A stretch of DNA of 64,000 nucleotides, from assembly GCA_963678465.1 (NCBI GenBank), contig OY782858.1, positions 3,679,810-3,743,809 of the forward strand, in the 5' to 3' direction. Of this stretch, positions 52,538 through 61,503 are shown piece by piece. This stretch comes from Paludibacter sp963678465. Lineage in GTDB: Bacteria > Bacteroidota > Bacteroidia > Bacteroidales > Paludibacteraceae. Numbering within the stretch: the first letter of the stretch is position 1; each line of letters opens with the position of its first letter. Below the pieces are notes generated by a model. The model searched no databases. It was not told the origin of the DNA and saw nothing but the letters and a program-made list of their open reading frames with translations. Made by a program: the position numbers and the translations under genes.

Positions 52538-52767
52538 CTCGAAACAAAAGCCAGCTGCTAAAACACGCTCTATTCACAGGCTAGCTGATGTGCCCTTAGC
52601 AGGTTTTGTACCCGCATTAGCTACGCTGATTTTCAATTAGCTGCGCTGATCTTCGATTCACTTTGTCGCTTCACGACAGCTAATACTCCCGCAAACCGTC
52701 CGGACGCAAAACCCGGTCGTTAGTCAGAATTTTAAGCAAAGAATTTCAGTGTTTCAATAAAAACAAC
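52538..52767. other. Non-coding segment between the Mrr fragment and the Fic gene
   Basis: It contains a degenerate direct repeat, ATTAGCTACGCTGATTTTCA and ATTAGCTGCGCTGATCTTCG. GC-rich stretches here (CCGTCCGGACGCAAAACCCG and CGGTCGTTAG) are unlike the AT-rich coding sequence around. It resembles a recombination-associated spacer; no gene is visible. Confidence 0.4.
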
Positions 52768-52775
52768 TACCTTTG
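52768..52775 (+). promoter_or_regulatory. -7 box for the Fic gene
   Basis: TACCTTTG matches TAnnTTTG. It overlaps the TTG that would extend the Fic frame, which favours the ATG at 52812. Confidence 0.5.
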
Positions 52776-52811
52776 ATACTATCAAATGATACTATCGAAA
52801 ACAAAAGACTT

Positions 52812-53771
52812 ATGAGGCCACCTTACGAAATAACAAGTAAAATATTAAAACTAACCTCTTCAGTTGCTGAAAAGATTGGTGAAATTAAATCAGCAAAACT
52901 AATAAAACCACCCACTGAATTACGAAAGCGAAATAGAATAAAATCAATACAATCTTCACTTGAAATTGAAGGAAATACTTTAACCGTTGAGCAAATTACT
53001 GATTTAATTAACAACAAAAGAGTATTAGCTCCTCAGAAAGATATTATTGAAGTAAAAAATGCAATTGAACTGTATTCCAAACTTAATGAATTCAATGCAT
53101 ATGACATTGATTCATTGTGTCGTGCTCACGGAATTCTAATGAATACATTAATTGAAAATTCCGGACAGTTTCGCAGCACCGCAGTTGGAATAATTAAAGG
53201 AAACAATGTTACTCATATTGCCCCGCCGGGAGACATTGTTTATCCATTGATGAAGGATTTATTCGATTATTTAAAAAATGACAATGATATTTTGCTCATT
53301 AGAAGCTGTGTGTTTCACTATGAATTTGAATTTATTCACCCATTTATTGATGGAAATGGAAGAATGGGACGACTTTGGCAAACAGTCATTTTAAAAAATT
53401 ATTCTCCTGTTTTTGAGTACTTACCAATAGAATCGTTAATTAAAGAAAGACAGCAGGATTATTACGATGTACTCGGGAAATCAGATCATCAGGGAAATTC
53501 AACAGCTTTTATTGAATTTATGCTTGAAATTATCAATATCGCTTTAGAAGATTTATTGAGAAGTCAAAACCATACATTAACCAATAGAGATAGGATCAGT
53601 ATTTTTAAGAATATCATTGGAAGTGAATTGTTTACAAGACAAGATTATTTAAGGCATAATAAAGAAATATCCACTGCAACCGCGAGTAGGGATTTAAAGG
53701 AGGCCGTAGACAATGGAGTAATTGAAAAAAATGGAGAGAAACGTTTGACAAAGTATCGATATAAAAACTAA
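52812..53771 (+). CDS. Fic family protein with N-terminal inhibitory motif
   Basis: 319 residues from the ATG at 52812. The Fic catalytic motif HPFIDGNGRMGR is complete near residues 176-187. It should transfer AMP, or another nucleotide part, to a protein hydroxyl. An N-terminal SSLEIEGN near 47-54 matches the class II inhibitory helix motif (S/T)xxxE(G/N), so activity is probably self-inhibited. A C-terminal winged-helix-like region (about 255-319) could bind DNA or protein. The target is unknown. The stop is followed after 4 bases by an acetyltransferase gene. Confidence 0.9.
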   Translation: MRPPYEITSKILKLTSSVAEKIGEIKSAKLIKPPTELRKRNRIKSIQSSLEIEGNTLTVEQITDLINNKRVLAPQKDIIEVKNAIELYSKLNEFNAYDIDSLCRAHGILMNTLIENSGQFRSTAVGIIKGNNVTHIAPPGDIVYPLMKDLFDYLKNDNDILLIRSCVFHYEFEFIHPFIDGNGRMGRLWQTVILKNYSPVFEYLPIESLIKERQQDYYDVLGKSDHQGNSTAFIEFMLEIINIALEDLLRSQNHTLTNRDRISIFKNIIGSELFTRQDYLRHNKEISTATASRDLKEAVDNGVIEKNGEKRLTKYRYKN

Positions 53772-53775
53772 ACAT

Positions 53776-54405
53776 ATGACTGGACCAAACAAAGACAAAA
53801 GCTTTCCACTTGAGAACTATGATAGACTTTGCTTTCTGAAAAATATCGTCAAAAATCCAAACATAATTATTGGTGACTATACTTATTATGACGACTTTGA
53901 AAATGTTGAGAACTTTGAGAAAAATGTAAAATATCATTTTGACTTTATTGGCGACAAACTAATTATTGGTAAGTTTTGTATGATAGCTTCCGACGTGAAA
54001 TTTATTATGAATGGAGCAAATCATTTGACAAACTCATTGACTACATATCCATTTGCGATTTTCGGAAACGGTTGGGAAAATGCCATGGAAGGAAAACAAT
54101 ATCCTCAAAAAGGTGACATAGTCATAGGAAACGATGTTTGGATTGGTTATAACGCAACAATTATGGCTGGCGTGACAATTGGTGACGGAGCCATTATTGC
54201 AACAAATTCAACTGTTATTAAAGATGTTGAGCCATATTCAATTGTTGGAGGAAATCCAGCGGTTGAGATAAAAAAAAGATTCTCAAAAGAAATAATAGAA
54301 AGGTTGCTTCATCTAAAATGGTGGGAGTGGGACATAGAAAAAATAACAGAGAACATTCAACATCTAACTGACTCCAACATTGACAAATTAGAAAAACAAA
54401 TATAG
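53776..54405 (+). CDS. Vat/CatB-type xenobiotic acetyltransferase (left-handed beta helix)
   Basis: A 209-residue hexapeptide-repeat acetyltransferase with KFCMIASDVKFIMNGANH near residue 66 and the coil GNDVWIGYNATIMAGVTIGDGAIIATNS. The Vat/CatB-like ending YSIVGGNPAVEIKKRF is present. Members acetylate streptogramin A, chloramphenicol or other small molecules; substrate and any resistance phenotype cannot be read from sequence. It lies 4 bases after the Fic stop, so the two are probably cotranscribed. Confidence 0.85.
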   Translation: MTGPNKDKSFPLENYDRLCFLKNIVKNPNIIIGDYTYYDDFENVENFEKNVKYHFDFIGDKLIIGKFCMIASDVKFIMNGANHLTNSLTTYPFAIFGNGWENAMEGKQYPQKGDIVIGNDVWIGYNATIMAGVTIGDGAIIATNSTVIKDVEPYSIVGGNPAVEIKKRFSKEIIERLLHLKWWEWDIEKITENIQHLTDSNIDKLEKQI

Positions 54406-54570
54406 AAAATAAATCGCCGGTCCTTAATACTTATGTTTCCTGCGGTCGGAACGCTTCCGAAACCCTGCCCCCTTGCGATTTTATCGTGGGAATAAGAAAA
54501 TGAAATAATTGAAGGTTGAATATTGAATCATAAAATGTGAAAACTAATAGATTAAAATACAAACTTAATA

Positions 54571-55470
54571 ATGAAAACAATTGCTGTAATAACATTTTTT
54601 ATGTCTTTCGCTTTAATGAGTAATGGACAAAGCCTACAATTTGACTATTTTGGTATCAAAAATCCCGGCGAAAAAATTGAACTTTTTGCACCCAATATAG
54701 TATCATTAAAGAACTCTAATGAAAAATCTTTAGCTATTTCACCTATCGGCGATGAGGTTTTTTTCTCAGCAGGACCAGGTTGGCCTGAGTGTAAAATAAT
54801 GCATATTAAAAAGATCAATAACAAATGGACTGAACCCAAAGTGGCAGAGTTTTCTATTGATTGTTTTTCTACCGAACCGGCTTTTTCGCCAGATGGAAAA
54901 TATTTATATTATTCCTCAAGCAAAGGAATGCAAGATATTAAACAATATTGCATCTGGAGAGTTGAAAAAATCGGAAATAACTGGGGTGCTCCTAAAAAAG
55001 TAATAGATATTGCGGATCCTAAAATATGGGAATTTCATCCTACAATTACAAAAAGTGGTACCGTATATTTTTGTTGCTGGGATTCTCTTAAGCAAGTTGG
55101 GAATATCTATCAATCAAAATATTCAGATGGAGCGTATACAGAGCCTGAAAAAGTTGTTTTACGTTTTGATATTCAGGGCAGTGATACAGATCCGTTTGTT
55201 GATCCTGACGAAAAATATCTAATCACTTCATCTACCGGACAAAATAGCAAAGGGGGTTACGATACATATATTTCTTACAAGAAGGAAGATGGCTCATGGT
55301 TATCGCCAATAAATTTTGGAGATAAATTTAATACTATCGGAGATGATAATTCTTTTGATATTTCGCCAGATGGTAGATTCCTCTTTATTTATAAACAAGA
55401 TGATGTTTACTGGACTGAAACAAAAGGAGCATTAAAAAGCTTGAGAAAAAATGATGATCCTAACGAATAA
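54571..55470 (+). CDS. PD40 (WD40-like beta-propeller) exported protein
   Basis: A 299-residue protein with a signal peptide ending near MSNGQS (residue 20). PD40-type repeats have the pattern AFSPDGKYLYYSS (near residue 108), VDPDEKYLITSS and DISPDGRFLFIY. Such propellers are found in TolB-like and peptidoglycan-associated Bacteroidota proteins. It has no OmpA-like or CarboxypepD domain, so it is the propeller alone. No relation to its neighbours is apparent. Confidence 0.75.
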   Translation: MKTIAVITFFMSFALMSNGQSLQFDYFGIKNPGEKIELFAPNIVSLKNSNEKSLAISPIGDEVFFSAGPGWPECKIMHIKKINNKWTEPKVAEFSIDCFSTEPAFSPDGKYLYYSSSKGMQDIKQYCIWRVEKIGNNWGAPKKVIDIADPKIWEFHPTITKSGTVYFCCWDSLKQVGNIYQSKYSDGAYTEPEKVVLRFDIQGSDTDPFVDPDEKYLITSSTGQNSKGGYDTYISYKKEDGSWLSPINFGDKFNTIGDDNSFDISPDGRFLFIYKQDDVYWTETKGALKSLRKNDDPNE

Positions 55471-55558
55471 TATCACTGTCGCCGTTAGGCGGCTATTAAA
55501 ATAAAAAGATTTCCCGATGTAAAAAGAAAGATGATATAACAATTCATATTAAAAGCAC

Positions 55559-58003
55559 ATGAAGACTACTGGTTTATTAACTTTACTACTGCTATTTCTG
55601 ACTTCGTGTCAGCAAAATGGACAGGCTGCGCGTATTGAATCCCTTTTCGACGATGATTGGAAATTCCAGTTGGGCGATGTGCAAGGCGTCGAAAAACCGT
55701 TGTTTAACGACGATGCCTGGCGCAGTCTCGATTTGCCGCACGACTGGAGTATCGAAAACCTTCCCAATCAGGAAGCAGGAAAAGTGGTAGGTCCTTTTTC
55801 CAAAGAAAGCATTGGAACAACGGCCACAGGTTACACTGTTGGCGGAACTGCCTGGTATCGAAAAACATTTACGATAGATAAAGACAATCAGTTCAGCCAA
55901 ACCCTTATCAACTTCGATGGTGTGTATATGAATAGCGAAGTTTGGGTAAATGGAAAGCTGGTGGGCTCGCACCCTTATGGTTATACAGCTTTTCAGTTTG
56001 ATATTACCGAATTTCTCCATCCGGCCGGAAAGCCCAATGTGATGGCTGTAAAGGTGAAAAACGAAGGCAAAAACTCGCGTTGGTACAGCGGTTCCGGTAT
56101 CTATCGCCACGTTTGGCTTATACAAAAGCAACCCGTACACATTGCTCACGACGGTGTATTTGTAAATACCGAAAATATTGCAGAAAATGAGGCCAATATA
56201 ACTGTATCCACAACAATCGAAAACAGTACAAACGATAACACGGATGTTAAGTTACAGATTCGCATTATCGATGGTGACGGTAAGCTTGCAGTCACTTCTG
56301 AAACCTCAGTTAAGAACATTCCAACCGGAGCCGAAGACATAACGCAACGTATAAAAGTACCCCAAGCCAAACTGTGGTCGAACGAAACGCCCAACCTTTA
56401 TACTGCGGAGGTTCAGGTGATAACGAACGGGAAAATTACCGACCAAAGCACAACAACCTTCGGAATTCGCACTATTCATTTCGATGCAAAAACAGGCTTC
56501 ACATTAAACGGAAAAGTGCTGAAACTGAAAGGTGGAAACCTCCACCACGACAATGGATTTCTGGGTGCTGCGGCCATCGATCGTGCCGAAGAGCGCCGCG
56601 TGGAACTGATGAAAGCGAACGGCTTTAATGCCATCCGTACAAGCCACAACCCTCCTTCGAAACAATTCCTCGATGCCTGCGATCGGCTTGGTGTACTGGT
56701 AATGGATGAAGCCTTCGACCAATGGGTACGACCTAAAAACCCGCAGGATTACAACCTGTATTTCAGAGAATGGTGGATGAAGGACCTTAAATCAATGATT
56801 TACCGCGACAGAAACCATCCGTCGGTCATTTTATGGAGTATTGGCAATGAACTCAATGAACGTGCCGATTCCATTGGGTATGTTATCCGCAAAGAACTGG
56901 CAGCCGAAGTGCACCGACTTGACTCAACGCGACCTGTAACCGAGGGCGTTTGTGAATTTTGGGATCACTGGGGGCGGAAATGGGAAACTGCGGCTCCTGT
57001 ATTTACCGAGCTGGATGTTGCCGGTTACAATTATCTGCAAAAAGCTTTCGAATCCGATCATGCCGAATATCCCGATAGGATCATTGTGAGTACAGAATCG
57101 TATGCTGCCGAGGCCTATGCTTATTGGCAGGGGGTTGAAAAAAATCCTTATGTAATTGGCGATTTTGTGTGGACCGGCATGGATCACCTTGGTGAAACAG
57201 GATGTGGTCATTCAAAAATTGGCGATAAACCCGGTCCTCGCGTAGGACTTCAACCCTGGCCCTGGTTCGGTAATTATTCCGGCGATATTGATCTGTGTGG
57301 AAATAAAAAGCCGCAATCGTACTACCGCGATGTGATTTGGAACAATAGCAAGATTGAAATGATGGTGCATACGCCCATCCCCGAAGGCATGGTGGAGACT
57401 TACAGTTACTGGGGATGGCCTGATGAATATCCAGGTTGGAACCAGAAAGGCAACGATGGTAAATTGATGGATGTAAGGGTGTTTTCAAAAAGCCCGATGG
57501 TGCGCCTCGAATTGAACGGAAAAGTAATTGGCGAACAAGCCATTGATATTAATACAGGTATTATTGCCAATTTTAGAGTACCTTATGAGGCTGGTGTGCT
57601 AAAAGCCATTGCGCTTGACAATGGTAAAGTAGTAGCCTCCAAAGAACTAAAAACCACAGGAGCTCCGGCAAAAGTCAGACTCACTGCCGATCGCTCTGAA
57701 ATAAAGGCCAGTCGCAACGATTTATCCTATATTAAAGTTGAGCTTGTTGACAATCAGGGTAATGTAATCCCCGATGCATCTATACCCGTTACATTCACTG
57801 TGTCAGGCATTGGAATAATTGCTGGTTCAGGTAATGCCAACCCAACCGGCATGGAAAGCTTCAACAATAAGGTTTGTAAAACTTTCCGCGGGCAGGCACT
57901 GGCCATTCTTCGTCCATTGAAAAACAAGGAAAAAGGAATGATTACACTTAAAGCCGAAGCAAATGGTCTTGAGACAGGAGAAATAAAAATTAAAGTTCAA
58001 TAA
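55559..58003 (+). CDS. Glycoside hydrolase family 2 (beta-galactosidase-like) lipoprotein
   Basis: An 814-residue enzyme with a lipoprotein signal (LLLFLTSCQQ, Cys near 17). The GH2 sugar-binding, Ig-like and TIM-barrel domains are in order. The acid/base glutamate is in WSIGNELNERAD near residue 429, the nucleophile in IIVSTESYAAE near 512. A C-terminal DUF4982-type and Ig-like region (about 600-814) follows. It likely cleaves a beta-linked galactoside, or possibly glucuronide or mannoside, at the cell surface. No SusCD pair is adjacent. Confidence 0.9.
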   Translation: MKTTGLLTLLLLFLTSCQQNGQAARIESLFDDDWKFQLGDVQGVEKPLFNDDAWRSLDLPHDWSIENLPNQEAGKVVGPFSKESIGTTATGYTVGGTAWYRKTFTIDKDNQFSQTLINFDGVYMNSEVWVNGKLVGSHPYGYTAFQFDITEFLHPAGKPNVMAVKVKNEGKNSRWYSGSGIYRHVWLIQKQPVHIAHDGVFVNTENIAENEANITVSTTIENSTNDNTDVKLQIRIIDGDGKLAVTSETSVKNIPTGAEDITQRIKVPQAKLWSNETPNLYTAEVQVITNGKITDQSTTTFGIRTIHFDAKTGFTLNGKVLKLKGGNLHHDNGFLGAAAIDRAEERRVELMKANGFNAIRTSHNPPSKQFLDACDRLGVLVMDEAFDQWVRPKNPQDYNLYFREWWMKDLKSMIYRDRNHPSVILWSIGNELNERADSIGYVIRKELAAEVHRLDSTRPVTEGVCEFWDHWGRKWETAAPVFTELDVAGYNYLQKAFESDHAEYPDRIIVSTESYAAEAYAYWQGVEKNPYVIGDFVWTGMDHLGETGCGHSKIGDKPGPRVGLQPWPWFGNYSGDIDLCGNKKPQSYYRDVIWNNSKIEMMVHTPIPEGMVETYSYWGWPDEYPGWNQKGNDGKLMDVRVFSKSPMVRLELNGKVIGEQAIDINTGIIANFRVPYEAGVLKAIALDNGKVVASKELKTTGAPAKVRLTADRSEIKASRNDLSYIKVELVDNQGNVIPDASIPVTFTVSGIGIIAGSGNANPTGMESFNNKVCKTFRGQALAILRPLKNKEKGMITLKAEANGLETGEIKIKVQ

Positions 58004-58135
58004 ATAAGTACGATAAATAAATGTGAGTTGGCGGTTGTAAAAACAATATTTGAATAAGATTACTGTAAAAGTTTTGCTCAGGATGGAAAAGAAAGGTTTT
58101 TATTGCATCAGCCTCTTTTGGGTCGTACCGGACGA

Positions 58136-59095
58136 TTAACGATACCATTCATCAGCGTTTTTGCATTGTAGGCAGGTAGATGCTGCTTTGGAGGGGATGC
58201 GGTATTCGAGCATAATTTCGTGAGAAGGCTGGCTGTTATATCCCACGTTGAAGGTGCGATCGTAGGCATATCCTACCCTGAAATCGGAGCTGATATTTAC
58301 TGCGAATAAAAAAGTAAGATTGCGCGAAGTGCGGTAAGTGAGTCCTATATCAAACAGTTCTTTAGGTCCCGGTAAAAGTCCGGTGGGGCGTTTAAGACGT
58401 ACAGATGCATTTCCTTCGAGTACGGTAAGATTGTCATTGTTGACAAGCTGCAACCCCAGACTGTAATTGATAAGTTCCGAATCGTTGTTTTTATAAATGG
58501 CGTAGCCGTAGCGGTGATTGGCGTTCAGAAAAAGCGTGCTGTCTTTCTTTATCGAAAACAGATGTGTTGACGAAATGCCGGCTATAAAGTAGTTACTCTG
58601 AAATTCGACCCCGAAATTGGCATCCGGCTTGAGCGTCTTTTCCAAATCATAATAAAGCGCGGGGTCGTTTTCAGTCACAGCTTCGTAAAGCGAACCATCG
58701 ACTGAGCGACTAAACACTCCTGCCGACAAACCCATTGATAGCGACCAGCTGTCTTCGCGTGCAAGCCTGTAAGCATAAGTGAGCATCGGGTTTAAGGCCT
58801 TGGATATTCCTATCTGGTCGCTTACCAGTGAAATTCCCAGGGCCGAATGATACTTGTGGATATATCCAGATGCCTGAACGTTAAGTACCTCTGGAGCTCC
58901 GTCGACGCCATACCATTGCCGGCGGGCATTCGTAAACAAATAAATGTATTCAGTTCTGGCAATGGAGGCCGGATTGTAATTCGCACGGTTATACCAGTGT
59001 GTAGCCATGCTGATATCGGTTTGCGCATAAGCTTTTGTACTTACCAACAAACAAAAAAAAATGAATATGCGTATGAATAGTCTCTTCATTTTCAT
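58136..59095 (-). CDS. PorP/SprF family type IX secretion membrane protein
   Basis: A 319-residue protein with a signal peptide (ending near AYAQ). The family opening DISMATHWYNRANYNPASIA is followed by a barrel pattern (ALGISLVSDQIGISK, FGVEFQSNYFIAGISSTHLF) and an ending in YRIPSKAAS. PorP/SprF proteins are outer-membrane barrels often encoded next to a type-B-sorted protein and needed for its attachment or secretion. Here that partner is the gene directly upstream in the same minus-strand unit, 5 bases away. Confidence 0.9.
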   Translation of the reverse strand: MKMKRLFIRIFIFFCLLVSTKAYAQTDISMATHWYNRANYNPASIARTEYIYLFTNARRQWYGVDGAPEVLNVQASGYIHKYHSALGISLVSDQIGISKALNPMLTYAYRLAREDSWSLSMGLSAGVFSRSVDGSLYEAVTENDPALYYDLEKTLKPDANFGVEFQSNYFIAGISSTHLFSIKKDSTLFLNANHRYGYAIYKNNDSELINYSLGLQLVNNDNLTVLEGNASVRLKRPTGLLPGPKELFDIGLTYRTSRNLTFLFAVNISSDFRVGYAYDRTFNVGYNSQPSHEIMLEYRIPSKAASTCLQCKNADEWYR

Positions 59096-59100
59096 TGTTT

Positions 59101-61203
59101 TTACCGCTTCAGGGTAACAGCGCCTTTTTTTGTTTGAGTCTGTTGATTTTTATCCACGTATCTGATAAAATAAAAATAGGTATCGTTATCGGCCGGTTTT
59201 CCCTTGTACATACCATTCCAACCATCGGTTCCTTTATGAATTACAGTTCCGGTGCGGTCGAAAATATGTACATCGTAACCGGTCAAAAACCTATCGTTCA
59301 CATTATCGTTGTTGGGTGTAAAAACATTGGGAATAAAAGGAACAATATCTATCGTTTGTGTGATACTGTTCGTGCATCCGTTTTCGTTGGTGGCCGTGAG
59401 TTGTATTTTGTAGTCGTTCAATACACTTGAAACTTCGTAAGTATGGGAAATGGATGCCCCGGTTTCGGTAGAATTATCTCCCATGTCCCAACTGTACTGC
59501 ACACCTGGTTCGGCAGGGATGCTACACGCCAGCACATTATGCCTACTGTCGACAGTGGGGCTTGAAAGATGAATATCAGTTACCTTCGGCAGAAAATCTT
59601 CCACTACATTAAAACTTACCTGCTTCTCGCAGCCACGTTTGTTATAGGCCAATAGCGTGTAAGTTCCAACGGAATCAACAAGTATTGAACTGGTTGTGTC
59701 GTTTGTACTCCACAAATAGCGCTCAGCTCCCGATGCCGAAAGCGTTGTACTTCCTCCGGTGCAAAACAGCGGAGTGCCGGATGTAGTTAAATCCCAATCC
59801 GGTTCGGCAGTAATACTACGTCGGATCGTATCGGTATAGCAGCCCATGCTCGAATAACCAATGAGCCAAACCTGCGCATTTTTAGTCACAACGAGAGAAT
59901 CGGCTGTAGAACCGTCGCTCCATTTATAATGATGAGCTCCGTAACCTTTCAGAATAGCCGGCTGCGTAGCACAATAAGTAGAATCGCCTCCTATACCTAC
60001 GAGTGGCGGATAAAAGGTTTCAACTTCTCTGGTTATCGAGTCAGAGCAAGTCGAAGGTGGATTGCTAACCACCAGACTAACCTTATGCATACCTGAAGAT
60101 TGAAAAACATGCTCCGGGTTTTTTTCAGTGTAACTTGTACCATCTCCAAAATCCCAATTATAATTCAGTGTGCCATGTATGGCAGGATGGGGGTTCGAAA
60201 ACTTTATTTTATTGGTCAGCTTATTACAATCCACTAAATCGTAACCAAAATCGGCGTTGGGTTCGTATCGTGCTATGGTGGAATGAAGGCTTAATGTACA
60301 TCCGGTAGCAGAAGTCATTTGGCACGAGTAATAAGCTCCTTCGGTGGGCGACGATAGTTCGAGCACCTGCTTATTGCCTACCACAGTTCCATCTTGTGTT
60401 GTCCATTTGTAGGTTTCGAAACCAATGGGTCCCGATAAACGCGCTATATTATCGCCGGCACAATATTGCACAGTGATAATTAATGGTTGACAATTGGCAA
60501 CAAGATAAGCGTATCCGTAATGACCTCTGTGGGTACAATCAGTAGCCATAAATTCTATGGTGATTGTTTTTCCTAAATAAGGCAAAAGATTGGCGCCTAC
60601 ACTTGTCCAATCACGATAAAGAACCGGTTGTGAGGAGCCCGGAGGAGTGTATGAAACGAAACTGCTGTTTAGTTCGGCATCCGATGCATACACATCGTAA
60701 TTCGAACAATCCGGAATTGTATCCCCGTTGTTATCCAGAATTGTCACTTTGAATCGTGGCTCTTCAGCTCTTGTATGTCCGCTTGTAGGGTTAAGCAAAA
60801 CAACGGCAAATTGATAAGTCAAAAATGCATTCAACGAGTCGACGGTTAAAGTGTAGCGCAAACTTGCGGCCTGTGTGTTGGATATTTCATCTCCTAAGCG
60901 CGCCGAATAACGATATCCCCCGGGTACTTTTTTTATTTTATAATTTGTTTTTGCATCGTAAGCATTGGTATCCGTCATGATGGTTTGTAAGCCAAAACCA
61001 TAAGCAGGACTGGTAGATCTTACTTCAGGGATGGTGCTGTTGTACCAGGTATATCCGGCCCAGTTCGTAAAGTCACCTGTCTCAAAACTTATATTCGAAC
61101 AATAGGGTTCTGTTGCCCGAACAATATTGCCCGACAAAAGAAAAGTATAGCACAAGAAAACTGTGATTTTCAGCGTTCTTTTAAAATGAAATAGTTTAGA
61201 CAA
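59101..61203 (-). CDS. PKD-domain surface protein with type B (gliding) T9SS sorting domain
   Basis: A 700-residue protein with a signal peptide (about residues 1-30, ending near NIVRAT). It has several Ig/PKD domains (NYNWDFGDGTSYTEKNPEH and YSWDMGDNSTETGAS) and the gliding-motility-associated C-terminal domain. That domain has the start FIPNVFTPNNDNVNDRF, the IFDRTGTVIHKG strand and DNDTYFYFIRY. It is exported by the type IX system and fixed at the surface with the adjacent PorP/SprF protein. An adhesin-like role is inferred. Confidence 0.88.
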   Translation of the reverse strand: MSKLFHFKRTLKITVFLCYTFLLSGNIVRATEPYCSNISFETGDFTNWAGYTWYNSTIPEVRSTSPAYGFGLQTIMTDTNAYDAKTNYKIKKVPGGYRYSARLGDEISNTQAASLRYTLTVDSLNAFLTYQFAVVLLNPTSGHTRAEEPRFKVTILDNNGDTIPDCSNYDVYASDAELNSSFVSYTPPGSSQPVLYRDWTSVGANLLPYLGKTITIEFMATDCTHRGHYGYAYLVANCQPLIITVQYCAGDNIARLSGPIGFETYKWTTQDGTVVGNKQVLELSSPTEGAYYSCQMTSATGCTLSLHSTIARYEPNADFGYDLVDCNKLTNKIKFSNPHPAIHGTLNYNWDFGDGTSYTEKNPEHVFQSSGMHKVSLVVSNPPSTCSDSITREVETFYPPLVGIGGDSTYCATQPAILKGYGAHHYKWSDGSTADSLVVTKNAQVWLIGYSSMGCYTDTIRRSITAEPDWDLTTSGTPLFCTGGSTTLSASGAERYLWSTNDTTSSILVDSVGTYTLLAYNKRGCEKQVSFNVVEDFLPKVTDIHLSSPTVDSRHNVLACSIPAEPGVQYSWDMGDNSTETGASISHTYEVSSVLNDYKIQLTATNENGCTNSITQTIDIVPFIPNVFTPNNDNVNDRFLTGYDVHIFDRTGTVIHKGTDGWNGMYKGKPADNDTYFYFIRYVDKNQQTQTKKGAVTLKR

Positions 61204-61241
61204 GGTGATCGTTTGGAATATCGGTAAAATATCTTTTTTTG

Positions 61242-61249
61242 CAAAGATA
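61242..61249 (-). promoter_or_regulatory. -7 box of the PKD/PorP unit (minus strand)
   Basis: CAAAGATA on the plus strand reads TATCTTTG on the minus strand, an exact TAnnTTTG match, 39 bases before the start codon. Confidence 0.5.
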
Positions 61250-61426
61250 ACATTTTATTTTTCCTAATTCTTAACATTCTGCTTCTATCTCAGTTTATCT
61301 GTTAACTTTAGCGCTAAAAAAACATTTGTCGTAAAAACCTTCGAAAGAATAACTCAATTGTATGGTTCTTTCTGCAATAAAAGAGATTACATCTATCTTT
61401 TTGCATAATTACACAAATATTATTCG

Positions 61427-61434
61427 TATTTTTG
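61427..61434 (+). promoter_or_regulatory. -7 box of the EEP gene
   Basis: TATTTTTG matches TAnnTTTG, with TTTG 23 bases upstream. It lies before the ATG at 61504 and argues against the upstream frame start at 61432. Confidence 0.5.
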
Positions 61435-61503
61435 CGCCCCTTTGCTGTATGCAGTTGTGTTATACAAGCGCTAAAGGACAATAATTTATTAATACCTGAA
61501 TTA

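Noticed and set aside
53776..54405. Streptogramin or chloramphenicol resistance gene
   Set aside because: The fold family is clear but the substrate cannot be read from sequence; many relatives do not confer resistance.
55458..55490. attC-like arms TCCTAAC and GTTAGGC after the PD40 gene
   Set aside because: The arms are only 17-18 bases apart, too close for an integron attC site; one arm deviates from the consensus, and no integrase gene is in the window.
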